Shown: positions 33,182-41,808 of the stretch, piece after piece
How positions within the stretch are numbered: position 1 is the stretch's first letter
Layout of the letters: each line of letters begins with the position of its first letter
Assembly: GCA_002377645.1 (NCBI GenBank)
Contig: DFQF01000023.1
Span: 11,618-75,617, forward strand
DNA: 64,000 nt
Source: Nitrospinaceae bacterium UBA3496
Lineage (GTDB): Bacteria > UBA8248
Direction: 5' to 3'
Translations under genes and position numbers: made by a program
The notes under the pieces: model-generated
Seen by the model: the letters and a program-made list of their open reading frames with translations, nothing else
Databases searched by the model: none
What the model was told of the DNA's origin: nothing

Positions 33182-34402
33182 ATGGCAGAAGAAATAAATG
33201 CAATTGAGGTAAATGAAAATTACGTTGTCGAACTTGCACAAGAACTTATACAAATCCCCGCAGAGAATCCTCCAGGAGATTGTTCTGATGTGGCTGAAAA
33301 GATTCTAAAAGAACTGCAATCAATTGGAATCAGCAATATCAAAACATATGAATATGAAAAAGGAATGCCAAATTTCATTATACAAACAGGTGACGGAAAT
33401 CCCGATGCAGGACATTTTGTCATCGGCGGACATATGGATACTGTTCCGGTTCATCCGGACGAAATTGAATCTTGGAAAGTCCCACCATTTAGTGGGAAGT
33501 TAGTAGAAGATGAAATTTGGGGAAGAGGAGCTGCCGATATGAAAGGAGCTCTTGCATCAACCATCGGTGCTTTTAAAGCTATCCAAGAACAAAAGATTAA
33601 ACTCCCTGGAATACTCACATGGGTGCTATTGTCCGACGGAGAACATGGAGATTTTTATGGCGCACAATCTCTGGTAAACAACGGAATTCTTAAAGAACTA
33701 AATGGTGACATGGTTTTATATACAGAATCCACAAGCAACAATGTTATCCGTTCTTTTAAGGGTCGCATTTTCTTCGAAATCAAAGTTCGTGGCAGATCAG
33801 TTCACGTAAGCGTTCCTGAAAAAGGGATCAATGCTATCGAAAAATTGGCTAAAATTATTGACGCTTTTCAAGCAAACCGTATTGCCCCGGAACCAGATCC
33901 TTTTCTAGGTCCTTGTACACTGACATTTTCCACAATTAAAGGAGGTTCAGCTGTCAATGTTGTCGGAGGAAGAGCAAGCGCTACTTTCGACGTAAGAATG
34001 ATTCCAGGACAAGAATCATCTGAAGTAAAAAAACAATTAGAAGAAATTATAGAAGAACTAAAGTCAGAAGACCCTGAAATAGATGCCACTCTGGAAATAA
34101 TCCCAAGTGGTGCAAGAGAAGTAACAGAAATCTTAGAGGAAGAACCAGTTGTAGAACTAATGAAAAGAGTGGTCCCGGCTGTAAGAGGAACTGAAAACGA
34201 ATTTCTACCTGGAATAGAATCTCCAGGGGCTCTTAGATTATTCATAGAAAATGGGATTCCTGGAGTTTTCTTTGGACCTGGTGAGTTTATATCTGAGGCG
34301 CATTTGCCTAATGAAAGAGTTCCAGCAAAAAATTTAATTCATGCTGCATCAATGTTTGCGACCGCCGCAAAAGAAGTTTGCAACGGTCCCAAACTTAAAT
34401 AA
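33182..34402 (+). CDS. M20 family metallopeptidase (ArgE/DapE-like)
   Basis: The 406-residue protein has the M20 metal motifs GGHMDTVP (H, D), RGAADMKGALAST (bridging D), LSDGEHGD in place of the common DEE, and a C-terminal H in SEAHLPNERV. The general-base Glu region reads SDGEHGD, with a single Glu instead of EE, which is a deviation from ArgE-type enzymes. The central dimerisation domain contains GRSVHVSVPEKGINAIEKL, matching the GxxxHxxxPxxGxNAI motif. Probably an N-acyl amino acid or dipeptide hydrolase. It forms a two-gene operon with the threonine-synthase-like gene. Confidence 0.86.
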   Translation: MAEEINAIEVNENYVVELAQELIQIPAENPPGDCSDVAEKILKELQSIGISNIKTYEYEKGMPNFIIQTGDGNPDAGHFVIGGHMDTVPVHPDEIESWKVPPFSGKLVEDEIWGRGAADMKGALASTIGAFKAIQEQKIKLPGILTWVLLSDGEHGDFYGAQSLVNNGILKELNGDMVLYTESTSNNVIRSFKGRIFFEIKVRGRSVHVSVPEKGINAIEKLAKIIDAFQANRIAPEPDPFLGPCTLTFSTIKGGSAVNVVGGRASATFDVRMIPGQESSEVKKQLEEIIEELKSEDPEIDATLEIIPSGAREVTEILEEEPVVELMKRVVPAVRGTENEFLPGIESPGALRLFIENGIPGVFFGPGEFISEAHLPNERVPAKNLIHAASMFATAAKEVCNGPKLK

Positions 34403-34412
34403 ACATTTTAGA

Positions 34413-34790
34413 TTAATAGCCTTCGTCAATGACTTCTTTTAATTGATTACATCCTGCAACTAATGCGGTCATTCCACATGGAGGCAACATACATTCTAGA
34501 GCTTCAGTAGCCTCTTCTACCGTTGCACCAAGTTGAAGTGCTTTCTTTAGGTGATTACGAATACCTTCCAAGTCGGAAGGGTCGCGAGAAGCACTCGCAA
34601 CCGCTATGAAGAGTTCCTTGTATTTTTCATGGAAAGGACCTTCTTTCTTCATTATATGGTTCTTCAATTCTTCATAATGCTCCAAGAGATCAGGGTCAAC
34701 CTCACATAGAAGTTCATATGCGGGATAAATAAATCCTCTTGCAGCCAACATCTGATCGTAAAGGGCTTTGCCCCTTTCACTCATCGCCAT
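34413..34790 (-). CDS. Carboxymuconolactone decarboxylase-family protein without redox cysteines
   Basis: The 125-residue all-helical protein matches the CMD/AhpD-like family: GPFHEKYKELFIAVASASRDPSDLEGIRNHLKKALQLGATVEEATEALECMLPPCGM. The second half carries the A-x-x-x-GAT-x-x-E signature. The place of the AhpD CxxC (VASASRDPSD here) has no Cys, so a peroxidase role is unlikely and a decarboxylase-like or structural role more probable. It is close in sequence style to the gene at 51287-51679. It is the last gene of the 37.7-34.4 kb minus-strand cluster. Confidence 0.82.
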   Translation of the reverse strand: MAMSERGKALYDQMLAARGFIYPAYELLCEVDPDLLEHYEELKNHIMKKEGPFHEKYKELFIAVASASRDPSDLEGIRNHLKKALQLGATVEEATEALECMLPPCGMTALVAGCNQLKEVIDEGY

Positions 34791-34823
34791 TATTAACCTT
34801 CCATAGGATAGTAAAGTTGACAG

Positions 34824-35591
34824 TTAGACATAAGGATAAACATCATGCTCAAGAACTGTAATTTCATGCCCCGGCAAGATATATTCTTCTTTAGAAGCAA
34901 TAGAAATACATCTATCTATACTATTAATAGCATCACTCATACTTGACATTTGACCGGCAGGAACTCGTCGATCTAACCCTTCCTGTATTTGTATAACATC
35001 GGCAGCAATTACATATGTACCAACTTTTGTCTCAACTGCGACAGAACAATGTCCAGGAGTGTGTCCAGGAGTATGGAAATACATGACACCTGGAACAATT
35101 TCGAATTCATCTTTCCAAATAGGTTCAAAAATAATATTTTGTTGGGCATAAACAGGCCATCTTGTATTTGGGTGGATCGGGGAATCATACGGCTTGGCTT
35201 GCAAACTAACTGGACACATTGCGTATTGCAATTCTTTAGCCCAAACATATTTTACGGCATTAGGAAAAAGATCGCAGTTCTGAGAATGATCCCAGTGCAA
35301 ATGGGTTAGAATCAAAATTTCTACGTCCTCACATTTCCAACCAGCACTTTCAATCTGTTTTTTTACATCCTGTTCTGGAGTTCTAGTAGCTGGCCAAGGC
35401 GCGCCCCCACGTTCAGGATCTAAATAACTTGTATCTACTACGATCTTTTGATCTGCTCCCTCAATTAAATAAATAAATGAAGGAATATCAATTTTCGTTC
35501 CAAAATTGGTCCAATAAACCATATTTGAATAATCGGTATGAATAGTTCCACAATGTAGAGGTCTAATACTTAATTCAGCCATTCTTCCCAT
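34824..35591 (-). CDS. MBL-fold hydrolase (N-acyl homoserine lactonase-like)
   Basis: The 255-residue protein has the metallo-beta-lactamase motif LTHLHWDHSQN (HxHxDH), a downstream His in FHTPGHTPGHCSVAVE, an Asp in VIAADVIQ and a final His in ILPGHE. That is a full di-metal site. The N-terminal part (RPLHCGTIHTDYSNMVYW) and PERGGAPWPA loop resemble the AttM/AiiA quorum-quenching lactonase group, though many relatives hydrolyse other lactones. Two ATG codons (35591, 35582) are possible starts. It lies between CMD-family genes, where lactone chemistry would make sense. Confidence 0.87.
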   Translation of the reverse strand: MGRMAELSIRPLHCGTIHTDYSNMVYWTNFGTKIDIPSFIYLIEGADQKIVVDTSYLDPERGGAPWPATRTPEQDVKKQIESAGWKCEDVEILILTHLHWDHSQNCDLFPNAVKYVWAKELQYAMCPVSLQAKPYDSPIHPNTRWPVYAQQNIIFEPIWKDEFEIVPGVMYFHTPGHTPGHCSVAVETKVGTYVIAADVIQIQEGLDRRVPAGQMSSMSDAINSIDRCISIASKEEYILPGHEITVLEHDVYPYV

Positions 35592-35615
35592 CCTTTTCTG
35601 TTTGAAGTTATCTTC

Positions 35616-36215
35616 CTAAACGTTAGCTTTCCTCGAAAATTCGACTACATCCATTAACTCTTGAGGGCCCTTTAAAGGAGCAGCATCTAGACCTAAGGAT
35701 ATATTAATACGATTACTAAAATTTCTATAAGAAACTGAAGCAATAATATCTAAAATATTTTCATCACTAAAACCTACATTTCTTAATTTATTGAGGTCAT
35801 CTTCAGACATTGAATGATGGTCAAAAGTGAGTTTTTCTGCAAATATTAGCATCGCCTTATCTGAATCATCTAAAATGGAAGAGTTGTCTCTGTCCATTAC
35901 AACTCCAGCAACATCTGTCAAACTTACTTGATCGCCACTTTCATCACGGAAATTTTGGCCATGATTAAGAGTTCAACCATAGCAACCACCAATAGTAGCT
36001 ATATAATAGGAAATTAGTTCTTCCCTTCTTTTCCCAAGCGTAGAATTCCCTCCATGTACTGCCATATTCATTGTCTGTCTACCATTCAGCACATCAGGTC
36101 TCCGTGCCATAGTAAGCAAAAGTTTTGGCACTGCACCTCTTTGCTCATTAATTTTTTCCAAAATAGACTTAGCCGGTTCTTCTGTATCACCTAAACGTAA
36201 GGATGACATCCACAT
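35616..36215 (-). CDS. AhpD-like selenoprotein (C-x-x-Sec) of the peroxidase-related/CMD family
   Basis: Translation from ATG 36215 gives 80 codons ending ...YYIATIGGCYG, then TGA at 35975-35973, then TLNHGQNFRDESGD and on without interruption to the stop at 35616. The total is 199 residues with C78 and Sec81. AhpD and peroxidase-related proteins have C-x-x-C-x-x-x-H here; this reads C-Y-G-U-T-L-N-H, so the TGA aligns exactly with the resolving/attacking Cys. CxxU AhpD-like selenoproteins have been reported from marine metagenomes (from memory). A 7-bp hairpin follows the TGA. It would reduce peroxides or act as a thiol-selenol oxidoreductase. Standard calling splits it into two short frames. 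Confidence 0.9.
35943..35965 (-). promoter_or_regulatory. Candidate bacterial SECIS hairpin of the AhpD-like gene
   Basis: Seven bases after the UGA the RNA can form AUCAUGG / CCGUGAU, a 7-bp stem with one U-G pair and a 9-base loop CCAAAAUUU. This is at the position expected for a bacterial SECIS. The sequence differs from the grdB hairpin, so only position and shape support it. Confidence 0.45.
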
Positions 36216-36236
36216 AAAATAGAAACCTCCTAATAA

Positions 36237-37289
36237 TTAATTTGCAGAACTTTTAACTTCTTTCTTTTTAAAGTGGGGGATTACTTCTGTAGCAAATCTT
36301 TCTAAAGATTTTATTGCATCACGTTGATTAATTCCTCTAAGCAAAAAATTCATCACATGATTTATTTTAAAATCTTTTTCTAAACGCTCAATATCTTCTA
36401 TTACTTTCTCCGGAGGACCTATAACCCCTCCTCCTTCAATTTGCTCACGTATGGATAATTTATAACTCATATTTCTCTTTAAAGATTCTTTCTGCTCAAT
36501 TGGCATTTCAATTGAATTCACCTCACTCCTATAATTAAGATACCAGGATTCTGCTGGTTCAATTTCTTTCCAAGCTGATTCCGGATCATCTGTAACATGA
36601 ATATTATGCGCTAAAAGATATTCGCATTCCTCGGGATCTTTTCCCTGCGCTAATAAACCATCTTTATATAATTGTATTTTTTCAAGATAATGTTCTGCCC
36701 CTTTATGACCAGCGGAAGCCATAACATAAAATCCCTTTTCAGCTGCATATTGATATGTTTCAGGACTAGTACCTGATATCCAAATTGGCAAAGGATCTTG
36801 TACTGGTTTCGGATATATTGCTGTGTCAATACAACTGTAATACTTCCCGTGAAAAGTTAGCGTCTCTCCAGCAAGAAGCCTAGTCATAATTTCGATTCCC
36901 TCATGCATTCGTTCTCGACTCTCAGAAGGATCTATATTAAAACCCTGAAATTCTTTGGGTTGAGAACCTCTTCCAATACCAAAATCAAGCCTACCACCAC
37001 TTAAAACATCTACTAAGGCTGCCTGTTCTGCAAGACGAATAGGATTGTGAAAAGGAACGATACTGATTGCCGTACCAACCCTTATTTTTTTGGTTTTCTG
37101 CGCTATTGCCAAGGCAACCATAAGAGCATCTGGACACATTCCTACTCTAGAAAAATGGTGTTCAGCAACCCAAGCAGCATCAAAACCTAATTCATCGGCT
37201 AACACGCACTGCTCCATTAGGTTGTCATACTCGTCTTGATAGGATTCTCCTTCAGCGCAAGAAGGGATGAAAAAGATTGAAAACTTCAT
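36237..37289 (-). CDS. Luciferase-like (LLM class) flavin-dependent monooxygenase
   Basis: This 350-residue member is closer to the classical bacterial luciferase alpha-like group. It has DELGFDAAWVAEHHFSRVG near residue 34-52 (the EHHF motif with the active-site His), IRVGTAISIVPFHNPIRLAEQAALVDVLSGGRLDFGIGRGSQPKEFQGF, and PLPIWISGTSPETYQYAAEKGF. These fit flavin-dependent monooxygenases using FMNH2 and O2. A ribosome site AGGAGT precedes the ATG. It sits between a PPOX flavoprotein gene and the AhpD-like selenoprotein gene, with gaps of about 20 bases, so they are likely co-transcribed. An FMN reductase role for the neighbour is possible. Confidence 0.9.
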   Translation of the reverse strand: MKFSIFFIPSCAEGESYQDEYDNLMEQCVLADELGFDAAWVAEHHFSRVGMCPDALMVALAIAQKTKKIRVGTAISIVPFHNPIRLAEQAALVDVLSGGRLDFGIGRGSQPKEFQGFNIDPSESRERMHEGIEIMTRLLAGETLTFHGKYYSCIDTAIYPKPVQDPLPIWISGTSPETYQYAAEKGFYVMASAGHKGAEHYLEKIQLYKDGLLAQGKDPEECEYLLAHNIHVTDDPESAWKEIEPAESWYLNYRSEVNSIEMPIEQKESLKRNMSYKLSIREQIEGGGVIGPPEKVIEDIERLEKDFKINHVMNFLLRGINQRDAIKSLERFATEVIPHFKKKEVKSSAN

Positions 37290-37310
37290 TGCATTACTCC
37301 TATAAGAAAA

Positions 37311-37736
37311 TTAAGAAAAAGCTGGGGGTGGATCCATAGTATAAACTTTATCCGCCCTAATCTTGTAAATCACACGAATTTGACCCTCTTGTTTATTTGG
37401 GTAAGAATCCATATCTAGATATTTTTTTGCAAGTAAGTCTACATGGTCATCGGCACCTACCTCAGTTATATCTAATACACTCCCTTGGATACCCATCCAT
37501 AAAAAAGCATTTTCAGGATCGACGATTGCCACAGATACTTTTTTATTTCTCCTCATATTCTTATCTTTAATTCTCCCTTTTGCAGAATTAACTAGTATAA
37601 AATTGTCATCTACACTAAACCAAAGGGGTGACACTTGAGGAGACCCGTCTTTCATCGTAGTAGCCAAGTAAAGCAAGGCTCTAGTCTGAAGTAGATGTTT
37701 ATGACTATCTGGAACTTTTTCTAATAAGACAGACAA
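37311..37736 (-). CDS. PPOX-class (pyridoxamine-phosphate-oxidase fold) FMN/F420-binding protein
   Basis: The 141-residue split-barrel protein contains RALLYLATTMKDGSPQVSPLWFSVDDNFILVNSAKGRIKDKNMRRNKKVSVAIVDPENAFLWMGIQGSVLDI, matching the F420-dependent/PPOX-class family (typical P-x-W-F and K-x-x-N-x-x-R-x-x-x-V-S motifs). It probably binds FMN or F420. The start is TTG 37736 with AAGGA upstream. It is the first gene of the cluster leading to the monooxygenase and AhpD-like selenoprotein, where it could supply or recycle reduced flavin; this is inference. Confidence 0.85.
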   Translation of the reverse strand: MSVLLEKVPDSHKHLLQTRALLYLATTMKDGSPQVSPLWFSVDDNFILVNSAKGRIKDKNMRRNKKVSVAIVDPENAFLWMGIQGSVLDITEVGADDHVDLLAKKYLDMDSYPNKQEGQIRVIYKIRADKVYTMDPPPAFS

Positions 37737-37861
37737 AAATAAATCCTTTAATTATAAAAAAACCACAAAGAATTTGATGAATACTACAATATGCAATAAA
37801 GTATGTTTTTTCAAATATACCATAGAAAATTATCTAAATCTTTCGTAGATACAGAGGAAAA

Positions 37862-38593
37862 ATGGAATATTTCGTTGTTTTTTGTGCAGCCTTTATTGGT
37901 TCGGGTCTTAAAGCTGTAGGAGGGTTCGGTTTTGCAACACTGACAACTCCTACTGTTTCTCTATTTTGGGATGTTCCTACCGCTATCGTAGTCATTTCGA
38001 TACCAACTTTAGTCACCAGTTTATTAAACTGTTGGAGAACTCGGGAAGCTGCAAAAGAGGGATTTTCAATTTTCCTTCCTTTTTTTATCTTCAGCCTCAT
38101 AGGTCTTGGTATTGGACTGACGATCTTGTTAAATATGAATCCTAATTTGATGAAATTTATTTTGGGACTTTATTTAATAGTTCAAATTAGTTGGGATCAC
38201 TTTAATGAATCAGAAACGAAAAAAAAAGAAAGCACTTTCAAACGTTCGATTGGAATGGGAGGAATAGCAGGATTAATGTTAGGAACTGTCGGTATGCCAT
38301 CACACGTTATTGCCTCTTATCTGACAGGAATGAATTTATCAAAAAACAGATACCTATTTATCTTAAGTAGCACGCAAGTGATTCTACGAGTAACCACAAT
38401 AATATTCCTTCAATCAAGGCTCGTAGGTACAGAAGTCATAGGACTTACTGCTATCATGTTTATTCCAGTACTACTTGGGTTTGTTGTAGGCACTAAAATA
38501 TACAAGTTTCTTACTGACAAAATATTTTTCACAATTGTTAAAATTATCATCTTACTGATGGGTCTTGCTTTGATTATCAAATTTCTAATTTAA
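37862..38593 (+). CDS. TauE/SafE family sulfite/organosulfonate exporter-like membrane protein
   Basis: The 243-residue protein is almost wholly hydrophobic with about eight predicted helices. It contains the family's two repeats: GSGLKAVGGFGFATLTTPTVSLFWDVPTAIVVISIPTLVTS near the N-terminus and GIAGLMLGTVGMPSHVIASYLTGMNL in the middle. TauE/SafE proteins export sulfoacetate, sulfite or other small anions. The substrate is not shown here; an ABC importer of the NitT/TauT type is 2 kb away, but on the opposite strand. The ATG has AGAGG upstream and the gene is divergent from the PPOX cluster. Confidence 0.88.
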   Translation: MEYFVVFCAAFIGSGLKAVGGFGFATLTTPTVSLFWDVPTAIVVISIPTLVTSLLNCWRTREAAKEGFSIFLPFFIFSLIGLGIGLTILLNMNPNLMKFILGLYLIVQISWDHFNESETKKKESTFKRSIGMGGIAGLMLGTVGMPSHVIASYLTGMNLSKNRYLFILSSTQVILRVTTIIFLQSRLVGTEVIGLTAIMFIPVLLGFVVGTKIYKFLTDKIFFTIVKIIILLMGLALIIKFLI

Positions 38594-38771
38594 CACCCGA
38601 ACTCTCAAACGTTTAGACATCTGAAAACAAGGAAGCTGTTATTCTGCTTTCGAAGAAACAAAACTTCAACACCTATACCTTTTGATTAGTTTCATGAAAT
38701 TATCGAACATTCATTAAATGCATTAAGGAGGTGGACACAATAGTTTCGATGTTGACCCAAGCAAATCACTG
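38594..38771. other. 178-base gap with an orphan Shine-Dalgarno-like sequence
   Basis: AAGGAGGTGG at 38724-38733 is a near-perfect ribosome-binding sequence on the plus strand. The only reading after it is GTG at 38731 giving a 17-residue peptide, or ATG 38749 giving 11 residues, both ending in TGA at 38782-38784 inside the opposing gene. It may be a leftover of a lost gene, a leader peptide or chance. Confidence 0.35.
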
Positions 38772-39434
38772 TCAAGGACTTTGAATAATTCTTTGATAAA
38801 TTCCTGAAATATTCATTCCAAATTTCGTCTTTTGATTTAATTGAATGTCATTTCTAAAAGTTTCAAGATCTAAAAATTCTTGTATGACAAAATATTTATG
38901 CGCCCCCTCGACAGCAATAAAGCGTCTTAGCCCTACTGTATTTCCTGAATTCAAAAAGCTTGGCAGATACTTACGAACAAACCATGCATTAAATTCTTCA
39001 ATCGATTCAACTGTTGGATCAAATCTCTCAATACACAAAAAAGGGGCAAAACCCCTCTCGTTTTTTGAAATTTCAGGACCTATCCATGAAAGTGTGTAGC
39101 GCAGTGGATTTTGGAATTTTTTATGATATGCAGTATCTCTAGGGTTCCGTGTGCGTCGCAGTTCTTGATATGGTGCATCGTACAAACAGCCGAGACTTGG
39201 AGTTTCATACAAAGTAACAAATTCAGAACCTTGCCCCTGACACAAGTTAAAACTTGCACAACTTTGGAAACCAATATTAAGACGTGCGGGAAACATATCT
39301 TCAGAAAGCCAAGGCCTAAATTCTGCTTGATCTTCAAAATCTAAATCACAAAATACAGCCAGCATTGCGCTTCCATCATTTGGCATATGGTTTAATTCAA
39401 CCATTTTACCAATCAGAAGCGTAGGGTGTTTCAT
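38772..39434 (-). CDS. Uncharacterised protein with tandem dimeric alpha-beta-barrel-like halves
   Basis: This 220-residue protein is not recognised with certainty. Two halves show a similar order: MLAVFCDLDFEDQAEFRPWLSEDMFPARLNIGFQSCASF in the first and FLCIERFDPTVESIEEFNAWFVRKYLPSFLNSGNTVGLRRF in the second. Both run strand, acidic turn, helix with W and then a strand. This is the look of EthD/Dabb-type ferredoxin-like domains and is shared with the protein at 50527-51267. Such domains act in polyketide-like or catechol degradation chemistry, but no function can be given. It is upstream of the ABC transporter genes in map order but downstream in transcription. Confidence 0.6.
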   Translation of the reverse strand: MKHPTLLIGKMVELNHMPNDGSAMLAVFCDLDFEDQAEFRPWLSEDMFPARLNIGFQSCASFNLCQGQGSEFVTLYETPSLGCLYDAPYQELRRTRNPRDTAYHKKFQNPLRYTLSWIGPEISKNERGFAPFLCIERFDPTVESIEEFNAWFVRKYLPSFLNSGNTVGLRRFIAVEGAHKYFVIQEFLDLETFRNDIQLNQKTKFGMNISGIYQRIIQSP

Positions 39435-39504
39435 TAGAAGAACACAAAAATCCTTGAAGTACCAAGACTACATCTGGGAGCATCAAAAATGTGGAAATCA
39501 TTTT

Positions 39505-40269
39505 TTAATTTCCTCTTACAGCCTCGGTAGTCTCTTTTTCAAGTTCTACAAATCGTGGGTCAAAAACATCTCTTTTGAAATCTTCTGACCTTGGGATATC
39601 GACTGTAATCTCTTTATGAATTACACCTGGTTGCCCTGCTAGAACAATAATTCTATCCGCAAGGAAAACTGCTTCACTCAAATTATGTGTAACATAAAAA
39701 ATAGTCTTCTTCGTTTTCTTCCATACTTCCACAGTCAGTGATTGTAAGTCTTCTCTTGTCTGCGCATCTAGCGCACCAAAAGGTTCATCCATAAGCAGAA
39801 ATTCTGGTTCATATGCATATGCTCTTGCAACTGCAACACGCTGTCTCATCCCACCAGAAAGATTATGCGGATAAAAATGTGCAAATTTTTCCAAATGAAC
39901 CAATTCAAGGTATTTCATCGCAATCTCTAATCTCTCTTCTTTTTCTATTCCTTTCATTTCCAAACCAAATTCAACATTTCCAAGAGCAGTTCTCCATGGG
40001 AAAAGTGCATATTCCTGGAAAACAACTGCTCTGTTTAACCTACCGGCTTCTTCTATTGGTCTACCATCCAAACTAATACTACCACCTGTTGGACTAAAGA
40101 AACCGCCTAGAATATTTAAAAGAGTAGTTTTGCCACAACCAGATAGACCAACGACTACAAGGAATTCGCCGTCTTCTATTTCGAGATTAATATCCGTCAA
40201 TGCATGAACAAGCCTATCTTTTAATGTGTACTCCATTTCTAAATTTTGAATGCTTACTTTGGAAGACAT
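39505..40269 (-). CDS. ABC transporter ATP-binding protein (NitT/TauT/SsuB type)
   Basis: The 254-residue ATPase has Walker A GLSGCGKTT, a Q-loop in VVFQEYALFPWRTALGNVEFGLEMKG (the FPWxT pattern is typical of nitrate/sulfonate/taurine systems), signature LSGGMRQRVAVARA, Walker B LLMDEPFGALD and switch His YVTHNLSEA. It is one half of an importer with the permease at 40348-41220. No periplasmic binding protein gene is adjacent on either side, which is odd for this family. The ATG has GGGGA upstream. Confidence 0.93.
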   Translation of the reverse strand: MSSKVSIQNLEMEYTLKDRLVHALTDINLEIEDGEFLVVVGLSGCGKTTLLNILGGFFSPTGGSISLDGRPIEEAGRLNRAVVFQEYALFPWRTALGNVEFGLEMKGIEKEERLEIAMKYLELVHLEKFAHFYPHNLSGGMRQRVAVARAYAYEPEFLLMDEPFGALDAQTREDLQSLTVEVWKKTKKTIFYVTHNLSEAVFLADRIIVLAGQPGVIHKEITVDIPRSEDFKRDVFDPRFVELEKETTEAVRGN

Positions 40270-40347
40270 TATTTCCCCTATCTGTTTCAGTTATTCAATT
40301 AATAAATAGTATTAAAATAAACGGCTAAAGCGATGGCCTTCTTTGTA

Positions 40348-41220
40348 TTAGCCTGATCCTACCTCTGCCATCATTCCCCATTTAATTACGGTCGCTCTTT
40401 CAACTCTTTCAAATATAAATTTTTCGATAATAAAACCAACAAGAGCGATAGTTGCAATTCCAACAAGCATAAAACTCATATCCAAATCTTCTCGGCTATC
40501 AAAGATCGCGTACCCAAGTCCCCAGTCACTAGCAGCAACCATTTCTGCAGCAATTCCAGCTCTCCATGCACGAGCAAGACCAATACGAATACCAGACAAA
40601 ATAAACGGCAATGAACCAGGTAGAGTAATTTTCCGGAAAAGAACCATTCCACTTGCATTCATTGATCTAGCAGCCCTTGTCCAAACAGGGTTTACTGTTT
40701 TCACACCTGTCCAAGTAGCAGAAATCGCCGGTAAGGCGGCGGCAAAAGCAGTAATAAATATCATAGTCCCATTTCCAAGGCCAAACCAAAGAACACATAC
40801 TGGACTCCATGCTAGTGCTGGAATAGGCAGTAACATACTCATGATTGGAACCATGAATTTCTCGAACCAAACAGAAATACCCATAGCAATACCTATAGAA
40901 ATTCCCACAACGGAAGCTATCGCTATCCCAATAATTATTCTATAAGATGTATGCCAGGCGTGGACACAAAGAATACATGACGTTTCCCCTGCTTTCAGAA
41001 AAATTACTTCATACGCACGTTGTAAAATTGAACTACCAAAAGTTCCAGGGAAAATACCAAAACTAGGAAAAAGAGCTGGCTCATCCGCAAACCAAACAAG
41101 AATTTCCCAAATTAGGATAACTGCAATAAAGCTCGGAACATTATCCCTTATCCACATTACAGTTCTCTCCCTCCCAGATATTTGGGGTGGAAGTCTTACT
41201 TCATCTCTCTGCGTTACCAT
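40348..41220 (-). CDS. ABC transporter permease (NitT/TauT/SsuC type)
   Basis: The 290-residue permease has about six hydrophobic helices and the BPD_transp_1 EAA-like loop IPALAWSPVCVLWFGLGNGTMIFITAFAAALPAISATWTGVKTVNP, typical of taurine/nitrate/alkanesulfonate permeases. It partners the ATPase encoded 78 bases downstream. The ATG has GAGG upstream. The imported compound is unknown; the next genes upstream in transcription are a cupin, an aspartoacylase-like hydrolase and a Gfo/Idh dehydrogenase, suggesting uptake of an organic acid or amide. Confidence 0.92.
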   Translation of the reverse strand: MVTQRDEVRLPPQISGRERTVMWIRDNVPSFIAVILIWEILVWFADEPALFPSFGIFPGTFGSSILQRAYEVIFLKAGETSCILCVHAWHTSYRIIIGIAIASVVGISIGIAMGISVWFEKFMVPIMSMLLPIPALAWSPVCVLWFGLGNGTMIFITAFAAALPAISATWTGVKTVNPVWTRAARSMNASGMVLFRKITLPGSLPFILSGIRIGLARAWRAGIAAEMVAASDWGLGYAIFDSREDLDMSFMLVGIATIALVGFIIEKFIFERVERATVIKWGMMAEVGSG

Positions 41221-41312
41221 TCCTAGATCCTCTTTTATGAATTAAAATATCTTTTTTTTTAAAATTGATTTAGAAACTATACTTGAAAAACAAGTAAGTG
41301 CAAACAAACATT

Positions 41313-41780
41313 CTACTTACTTTTCTTACTTTTCTTCTTGCTCTTTGCAGATTCACCTTTCTTTGCAATTTTAGTATATTTATCTACTACTTCTTTCTTC
41401 GCAGACTTTCCTAGATGTGCTCCAAAAATACTTTGGTCTTCTGGTATTCCCTCTATCCCCCATGAATTATCTTTAGCAACAATAAAAATCACATCTTCAT
41501 CATCTGTAGCAACCATGCTGTGAAGAGAATTTGCAGGAATATGAATTATTCCTCCAGTTTGTATCGTTTTTCGCTTCCCATCAATCATAGCTTTCAATCT
41601 TCCTTTTTGCACAAAAATAAACTGTTCATTGGGATGTCTATGAGGTCTACTCCCTGTTCCTGCGGGTTTGTCAATAATACCAAAAAGCATTTTGTCTCCA
41701 TCTGCCCATACTCCTTCAGAAGTACTGTAACTTTCTCCCGCAAGATTCCTCTTCATAGTTTTGGGATTATAAAATGGCAT
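41313..41780 (-). CDS. Single-domain cupin protein with lysine-rich tail
   Basis: The 155-residue product has cupin motif 1 GSRPHRHPNEQFIFVQKG (His, His, Glu ligands) and motif 2 GGIIHIPANSLHSMVATDDEDVIFIV. After residue 130 comes a very basic tail (KKEVVDKYTKIAKKGESAKSKKKSKKSK) of unknown use, perhaps nucleic-acid or surface contact. Its motif pattern PHRHPNEQF is like that of each half of the bicupin at 44016-44822. It has GGAG upstream and lies in a run with the aspartoacylase-like and Gfo/Idh genes. Confidence 0.85.
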   Translation of the reverse strand: MPFYNPKTMKRNLAGESYSTSEGVWADGDKMLFGIIDKPAGTGSRPHRHPNEQFIFVQKGRLKAMIDGKRKTIQTGGIIHIPANSLHSMVATDDEDVIFIVAKDNSWGIEGIPEDQSIFGAHLGKSAKKEVVDKYTKIAKKGESAKSKKKSKKSK

Positions 41781-41808
41781 ATGTTCTCCAAGTTTGATTT
41801 AAATTCTA

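Noticed and set aside
35922-35972. Two separate short CMD-like genes or a nonsense-mutated pseudogene
   Set aside because: The TGA aligns with the redox Cys of the family motif and reading stays in frame afterwards, so a selenoprotein explains it better.
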